Of a stretch of 21,099 bases of DNA, positions 16,889 through 21,099 are shown in pieces (within the stretch, counting starts at the first letter, position 1; each line of letters begins with the position of its first letter). The notes beneath the pieces were generated by a model. It made no database searches. It was not told the origin of the DNA and was given only the letters and a program-made list of their open reading frames with translations. The translations under genes were made by a program, and so were the position numbers. Source of the DNA: Cylindrotheca closterium (Eukaryota > Bacillariophyta > Bacillariophyceae > Bacillariales > Bacillariaceae). The stretch is taken from the NCBI GenBank assembly GCA_933822405.4, contig CAKOGP040001751.1, positions 1 to 21,099 of the forward strand. Direction: 5' to 3'.

Positions 16889-18136
16889 TTAAGATCCCAT
16901 TTCACCAACATGGGTGGCCGGTGCTGCGAATGGAAAGTCCGGTTTTGCAGTTGCTGGGTGGAGAATCGACCTCAAAGTGCGATCAACTCTCTTGGCATGA
17001 ATCCTCCGAGTGAAACAATGTGGACTAGTCACTCCAGGAGACCGTTTGTCGTACTTTGCTTGTCCCGTGTACGGAATAGAAACCCAATCCATCTTGATAC
17101 CAATAGGTACTTCGAAATCAAATAGTCTCATCAGCTCCTTTGCATAAGCTGAGAAGTTAACTTCTGCAGGAATAAACGAGCATGATCCGATCTTCACAAT
17201 TTCTCCATACTGCAACGGAGAAGGGTAGCACCCAGCGCCTCTACCCAATTGACGTAGTCCAGTATGAAGGTAGTCTTGGACGGCCTCGACAGAAGCCTCA
17301 GAAGAAAAGCCGACGCAAAGGCGTGTGCGTAGTTTCTTCTCGCCCGGCTTGCTGTTGGTTGCCGCGTAAGGACCGTTACCATATTCCATATCACAGTAAG
17401 TCAACAAGGTGCGATAAGTCGGAAGGCGATTACGTAAATCTACTGAGTTTCGAATCCAAAGATTCTGTTGTTTATATGTGGTATCAGAGATCGGAAGGAG
17501 CTTTAATTCATGAGGGGAATTGTTGATTGCTTCCTCCATAGAATTCAGAACTGTTGACAAGAGCGCAGCCGCCACAGTTCCTGAATCCGACCCTTGATAG
17601 TCCACAGAGAAAGTAGTTTCGAAGATGTGACACTTGCCTGGTACCCCTTCCATACTCACCTGAATGAGGTTAGAAATCCGTTCGGCAAGTGTTGGTGGAC
17701 GTTGAACGCGAGGAGGGGTTGTTTCCGAGGGCTCCATAAGGATCCCTGTACCTGCTGAGTCTTGTGTTGCTGTGAGGTTGTGGGAAGTCAACGGTGGAGT
17801 GTTGTTGTCCATGGCCTCATCATGCGTATTCGTCCCATCGCTATTGACCTGTTCATCATCGTCATCTTCCTCCATTGCGTCGTCCACGATGGTCCCTCTG
17901 TCTTCAGTGTCATCAGCATCATTGTCTTCATCTTCATCCGATGACTCGGGCTCCTTGGAGGGATTCTTTTGCACCGCCACCACTTTAACCTCGTCGAACT
18001 CTTGAGTTCCACTACTGTCGGACGATATTTTGTCACTTTGTAGAGATGCAAAGCGATTTGAGTTTTGCGCCTGGTCCCCCACAGATCCGTCGGAATCTTG
18101 TTGAACATCCGTGTCTGGCTCGTCAATAGAATTCAT
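16889..18136 (-). CDS. ORF2 of a two-ORF unit, 415 aa, family not identified
   Basis: ATG-initiated at 18136 and overlapping the stop of ORF1 by ATGA. Residues 1-60 are polar. Residues about 60-110 are strongly acidic (DEDEDNDADD and EEDDDDEQ). A proline/threonine-rich linker (PSETTPPRVQRPPTLAER) follows. A folded-looking domain runs from about residue 160 (FETTFSVDYQGSD) through LRTRLCVGFSSEASVEAVQD and GEIVKIGSCSFIPAEVNFS to PIGIKMDWVSI and the end. Layout and wording recall repetitive uncharacterised proteins of diatom genomes, from memory only. No RT, protease, integrase or zinc knuckle is visible. The stop lies 23 bp before the element A LTR, so the C-terminus may have been cut by that insertion. 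Confidence 0.6.
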   Translation of the reverse strand: MNSIDEPDTDVQQDSDGSVGDQAQNSNRFASLQSDKISSDSSGTQEFDEVKVVAVQKNPSKEPESSDEDEDNDADDTEDRGTIVDDAMEEDDDDEQVNSDGTNTHDEAMDNNTPPLTSHNLTATQDSAGTGILMEPSETTPPRVQRPPTLAERISNLIQVSMEGVPGKCHIFETTFSVDYQGSDSGTVAAALLSTVLNSMEEAINNSPHELKLLPISDTTYKQQNLWIRNSVDLRNRLPTYRTLLTYCDMEYGNGPYAATNSKPGEKKLRTRLCVGFSSEASVEAVQDYLHTGLRQLGRGAGCYPSPLQYGEIVKIGSCSFIPAEVNFSAYAKELMRLFDFEVPIGIKMDWVSIPYTGQAKYDKRSPGVTSPHCFTRRIHAKRVDRTLRSILHPATAKPDFPFAAPATHVGEMGS

Positions 18137-19086
18137 TGGATCATATATTTTTGAATACGAGGCGGGTCCGATGCCTTCACTAGTTCTTGGTTTGGAGGAG
18201 CTTTGTTGGACTCATCAGTTCTCCTTTGTTTGATTGCGTCGACAATTGCGGATGGCGGGTCGTCGTAATACTCCAACAAAAACTCATTAATCCATGGATA
18301 GTCAAACAATTTGGAGCAAATTAACCAAAAGCCCACCAAGGGATGCTCCAAGCGTAGACATGGATTGTTCATTTCGCCTGAAAAGAAATGATTGTTGTCT
18401 GGTTTGTCTTCAAACCCATCAATACCAAAAAAGGAAAACGGATTTTGTAAAGAAATCCGCATTGCCAGGATTCGTAAAGACCAAATTTCTTCAGATGGAT
18501 TCACTTCCATCGTTTCGGTGTCAAATGCGACAATGAGATACTTAGTCAATTGACTGTTATCCAAGTTCATCGATGTGAAAATGCGGGCGAAACGATCTTC
18601 ACAAGTTGCTGTCCCTGTATTGTCGTTAAATGGATTGTCATACCGGAGGCAAGGTTGGTTCCAAGCGCCAGGAAAACGTTCTTCCCACGCCATAAAAAGC
18701 ACGTTACCCGTATGGAAAGGGTCATGGCGTTCCAATGCTTTGTCGACAGCGTCTCCCAAATATAAATTCTGCATCCACCACTCTGACAAGTTTGGAACAA
18801 TGCTGTCGTAATGCCCACTCCTACGAGCTTCTCGTTTGGCAATTTGTTTCGCCTCAATCTCATCAGCCAAGCGTTGCACTTCATTGTCATCAGTAACACG
18901 CTTCTCTTCAGTCTGGGTTTCAGACACCAGCTTGGAATCGATGGGATCCCTGTCTTTAGGCTGTTCTAGATCAATTTCAACTCATTTCTTGACGGACTTT
19001 TTAGCCCCAGAGGTCGTTTTCATCTTAGAGACGCCCGACTTTTTTGTCTTCGCCGAGGATGCCTTCGCGGTGATAGATTTGCCCAT
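18133..19086 (-). CDS. ORF1 of the two-ORF unit, 317 codons, interrupted by an in-frame TGA
   Basis: The likely start is the ATG at 19086 (CACCATGG context). It gives a lysine/serine/alanine-rich N-terminus (MGKSITAKASSAKTKKSG), ending at a TGA at 18982-18984. The frame then stays open to 18133: an acidic/basic helix (RLADEIEAKQIAKREARRSG), then a globular part with LSEWWMQNLYLGDAVDKALE, WEERFPGAWNQPCLRYDN and WLICSKLFDYPWINEFLLEY. No ATG lies soon after the TGA, so the distal part needs readthrough or is a pseudogene. The final MIQ-stop overlaps the ORF2 ATG. I do not recognise a catalytic family; a structural (nucleic-acid-binding or Gag-like) role is a guess from the basic N-terminus. Confidence 0.5.
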
Positions 19087-19534
19087 GGTGCGCCGGTGTT
19101 GAATGGTTGGCTTGGTGATAAATTCAAAGTTTTCTACGTAAATTCAGTACTAACTCTATTGGATCACAGTACAACAGAGTATGTTGATAGTGCAATTCAC
19201 AATCTGAGTTTATCGTTCTGCATTGCTTCTATGCAGTAGCAACCATTTGTTGCTTGGAGATTCAACATGTTTGATGTTGTATCTCTCGTTTTGTTCCACA
19301 ACCACTGTGTGCAAACTGCTCCATTTCGAATGCCAGAAGTTCATCAATGCCTTCGTCTTGGAGGCATATATATGACTTGGCTCGACAGCTTCATCATAAA
19401 GTTCGTCGATGTGAATGTCAGCTTAAATATAGAGCTTGGAGCATCGGTTCATGCTTCATGAAACCGGTGTTGCTGCTGTTGGCATTATTGCCTTTTGGAA
19501 GGAAGTTGATTCCTTTCCGTTTTGGAAGCGTTCT
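19087..19534. other. gene-free stretch between ORF1 and the element B LTR
   Basis: On the minus strand this is the leader of ORF1. It contains TATATTTAAG near 19425-19434, which could serve as a TATA box, and a 20 bp imperfect palindrome, GGTTCATGCTTCATGAAACC, at 19446-19465. Nothing else with protein-like character was seen. It starts right after the AACA end of the LTR. Confidence 0.45.
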
Positions 19535-20025
19535 TGTTTGAATAAAGCAAAATGTGCTCTATTGTGAGTGCCTTTAGCGCTCAGAACAAACTCTCTGCAA
19601 TCTAAATTCGTAATCGACTGTACAACACTTTCACAACAATAGTTCTCCTGTGTTAGGTATACTTTGAGTGAAATTGTTCCTATTTGATTAACGTTTGGCT
19701 TGAATTGATGATTCAATCACAAAAGTGAGTTCAACGATTTTCCCTTGGAAAATCCCTTGTTTACAGAACTCGATTCAACTTCTACAAGGATCCTGTGTTG
19801 AATGCAGTACTTTGGGACATCTTGTATTATTCCCTACTGTATCATACACAACATCAATATTCCACTTGTATAGGGTCTTTCCCTTTTTGTGTGGATACAG
19901 ATTGTCTGGCAGACTTGCGTCAAATCCCGACATCACGATCAAAGTCCGATCGCATGTGTCAAAAACTTCGTACTTCAATAGTTTCTTTTGGAACGTAAAA
20001 ACTCATATTTCGTCATATCCCAACA
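19535..20025 (-). repeat. 3' LTR of element B (491 bp)
   Basis: Begins TGTTGGGATATG after the purine-rich tract and ends CTTTATTCAAACA, giving TGTT...AACA termini. Its last 125 bases match 20975-21099 and its last 80 match the reverse complement of 1-80. Short ORFs inside it are not credible genes. Confidence 0.75.
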
Positions 20026-20131
20026 CACTCCTGCCATTGTGACAATCACCCTTGGCAGCAATGGGACATGCTCTCATTTACTGTTTATTTTTGTTTTGTT
20101 TGTATTTTGAACACATACATACTTGTCTGAC

Positions 20132-20719
20132 CTAGTCCTGTGGACCAAGAATCAGATCCCTGAACTTGCAAAACTTCTCACCTAGTTTCCTTGCAGCCTT
20201 GAATAGTGTTGGACCAGTTCTGGCAGCAGCTTTATTTGCTAACTCATAAAATTTGTCAGCTGAAAGCTTGTCTGCCATTCTCTGGTCCTTCACTAGTAAC
20301 AAATTGAACAGAGACTCCCAACTTTCTGGGGTTTGGATTTGATCTTGATACTTATTGAAATGGCTTGGTCCAAATTCGCTCAATTCCAAATTGGGAGAGC
20401 CATGGACCAAATCGCCACTGGAATCCGCTTGAATGAAAACCACCTGGCCTTTCATATTATCTTGTAGTAGTTTGTGTTTTTTCTTGACATGGGTGGGCTT
20501 GTCACATCCCAATTTTATGCACATCCAACCTGACTGACCGATGGATCCGCCACAACGCGGATTCTTCCCAACAAAATCCTTGGAGAGGTCCAATAGTAGG
20601 ATTGGAACCTCTTTGCCACTGCTAATTCCCCCCCTCGGTAACTCACCATCCGGATTCGCGGAGGGAGACTTTGCAGGCGTCTGGACGACACTCGCAAAGT
20701 CAGAAATACTGAAAGACAT
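20132..20719 (-). CDS. Gag-RNase H tail fusion protein of element B, 195 aa
   Basis: The ATG at 20719 gives MSFSISDFASVVQTP. The frame is open 39 codons further upstream, but only to a GTG. Residues about 50-80 hold a Cys/His cluster: CGGSIGQSGWMC, then C and H in LGCDKPTH. This resembles the N-terminal motif of diatom copia Gag proteins (from memory) rather than a standard CX2CX4HX4C knuckle. WESLFNLLL and FYELANKAAA follow, as in the Gag middle. The last 18 residues, LGEKFCKFRDLILGPQD and flank, match the C-terminus of copia RNase H in element A (LQGEKFRKFRAVIQGDQD). The protein is thus a fusion across a deletion that removed the rest of gag, protease, integrase, RT and most of RNase H, yet kept the frame. 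Confidence 0.7.
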   Translation of the reverse strand: MSFSISDFASVVQTPAKSPSANPDGELPRGGISSGKEVPILLLDLSKDFVGKNPRCGGSIGQSGWMCIKLGCDKPTHVKKKHKLLQDNMKGQVVFIQADSSGDLVHGSPNLELSEFGPSHFNKYQDQIQTPESWESLFNLLLVKDQRMADKLSADKFYELANKAAARTGPTLFKAARKLGEKFCKFRDLILGPQD

Positions 20720-20974
20720 GCTGCAAAACAAGCTTGGCGGCGCAAGAGAGCAGCAAGAGAGCAGCAAGAGAGAAGGAACAGTCAGAAAAAACAGGAAACA
20801 GTTTGACAGCAAGACTCGAGTTGATCGTCTCTCCACTTACAATTGCTGTTGGGTGTTTCTCTGACTGGCAGTGAATGACCTTTTTGGGTCTTCTGTGAAA
20901 AAACACGGGCTTCGCGTTGAGTGTATTGCATTTGGCAAGCTGTGTGTGTTTTCCTTCTTGACGTTGGCTTCTTG
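20720..20974 (-). other. leader of element B
   Basis: Lies between the 5' LTR end (AACA at 20975) and the ATG at 20719. It contains three tandem copies of an 11 bp unit, GCAAGAGAGCA type, at 20742-20775 on the plus strand. The tRNA primer site should lie directly inside the LTR (CAAGAAGCCAACGTC on the minus strand), but I cannot match it to a tRNA by eye. Confidence 0.5.
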
Positions 20975-21099
20975 TGTTAGAATAAAGCAAAATGTGCTCT
21001 ATCGTGAGTGCCTTTAGCGCTCAGAACAAACTCTCTGCAATCTAAATTCGTAATCGATTGTACAACACTTTCACGACAATAGTTCTCCTGTGTCTAGGT
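20975..21099 (-). repeat. 5' LTR of element B, partial
   Basis: This is the 3' 125 bases of an LTR ending CTTTATTCTAACA on the minus strand. It is about 96% identical to the end of the 19535-20025 LTR. The rest lies beyond the window. Confidence 0.8.

Larger units (their letters stand above)
19535..21099 (-). mobile_element. copia element B, internally deleted (continues past the window)
   Basis: Read on the minus strand: 5' LTR (20975 to beyond 21099), leader, one 195-codon ORF (20719-20132), a 100 bp tail, the polypurine tract GGCAGGAGTG and the 3' LTR (20025-19535). The internal region is only about 950 bp, so most of gag and pol is gone. The overlapping parts of the two LTRs differ at 5 of about 125 positions, indicating an insertion that is not very recent. 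Confidence 0.75.

Noticed and set aside
16629..17125. Plus-strand frames of 61-93 codons
   Set aside because: They fall within an LTR and opposite the end of ORF2, and their composition is not protein-like.
17480..17491. GTGGTATCAGAGA on the plus strand, resembling a copia tRNA-Met primer site
   Set aside because: It lies inside ORF2 on the opposite strand and is not next to an LTR end.
1..21099. tRNA, rRNA or snRNA genes
   Set aside because: I looked for T-loop-like GGTTCGANNCC and other conserved RNA blocks and saw none that fold convincingly. A covariance-model search would be needed to exclude small RNAs.

Overview
The window looks like nuclear DNA of a stramenopile alga, most likely a diatom. 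The reasons are Ty1/copia pol fragments of the diatom CoDi type, a single-exon MCMBP gene beside a gene with four 61-75 nt GT-AG introns, and a dense load of degraded transposons. The species cannot be named from the sequence. There are two convincing host genes. No rRNA, tRNA or CRISPR array was seen.

Layout. 1-80 is the end of an LTR. 81-1393 is non-genic, with a faint AT-hook relic on the minus strand, a tight cluster of a TTGACGG word and a GGTACC palindrome. 1394-2925 is bounded by 59-61 bp inverted repeats and looks like a non-autonomous DNA transposon. 2926-3611 is a diverged repeat full of GAGGAGAAGCSACC-type words. 3612-9525 is the most striking part, a 5.9 kb compound tandem array: five 366 bp A units, then three 1361 bp units each made of a 991 bp B module plus a variant A. 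The copies are almost identical, and two A units are recombinants between A types. The array is bracketed by inverted relatives of a segment inside its own B module.

9857-11101 (plus) is a five-exon gene for a secreted or organelle-targeted atypical SDR/NAD(P)-binding protein. 11205-12917 (minus) is the MCM-complex binding protein MCMBP/ETG1. The two genes converge tail to tail, 103 bp apart. 13361-13492 is a cluster of direct and inverted TTTGTCGTAA words.

13624-21099 is a transposon graveyard read mostly on the minus strand. It holds a PIF/Harbinger-like DDE transposase pseudogene cut off by an LTR; a truncated copia element A (14283-16866) whose two LTRs share only their 3' halves; a two-ORF unit of unknown family (16889-19086) whose ORFs overlap by ATGA and whose first ORF carries an in-frame TGA; and copia element B (19535-21099 and beyond), in which internal deletion has fused a Gag-like N-terminus to the last residues of the pol RNase H domain while keeping one open frame.

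Coordinates and motifs were read by eye. Family assignments come from motif knowledge, not database searches.
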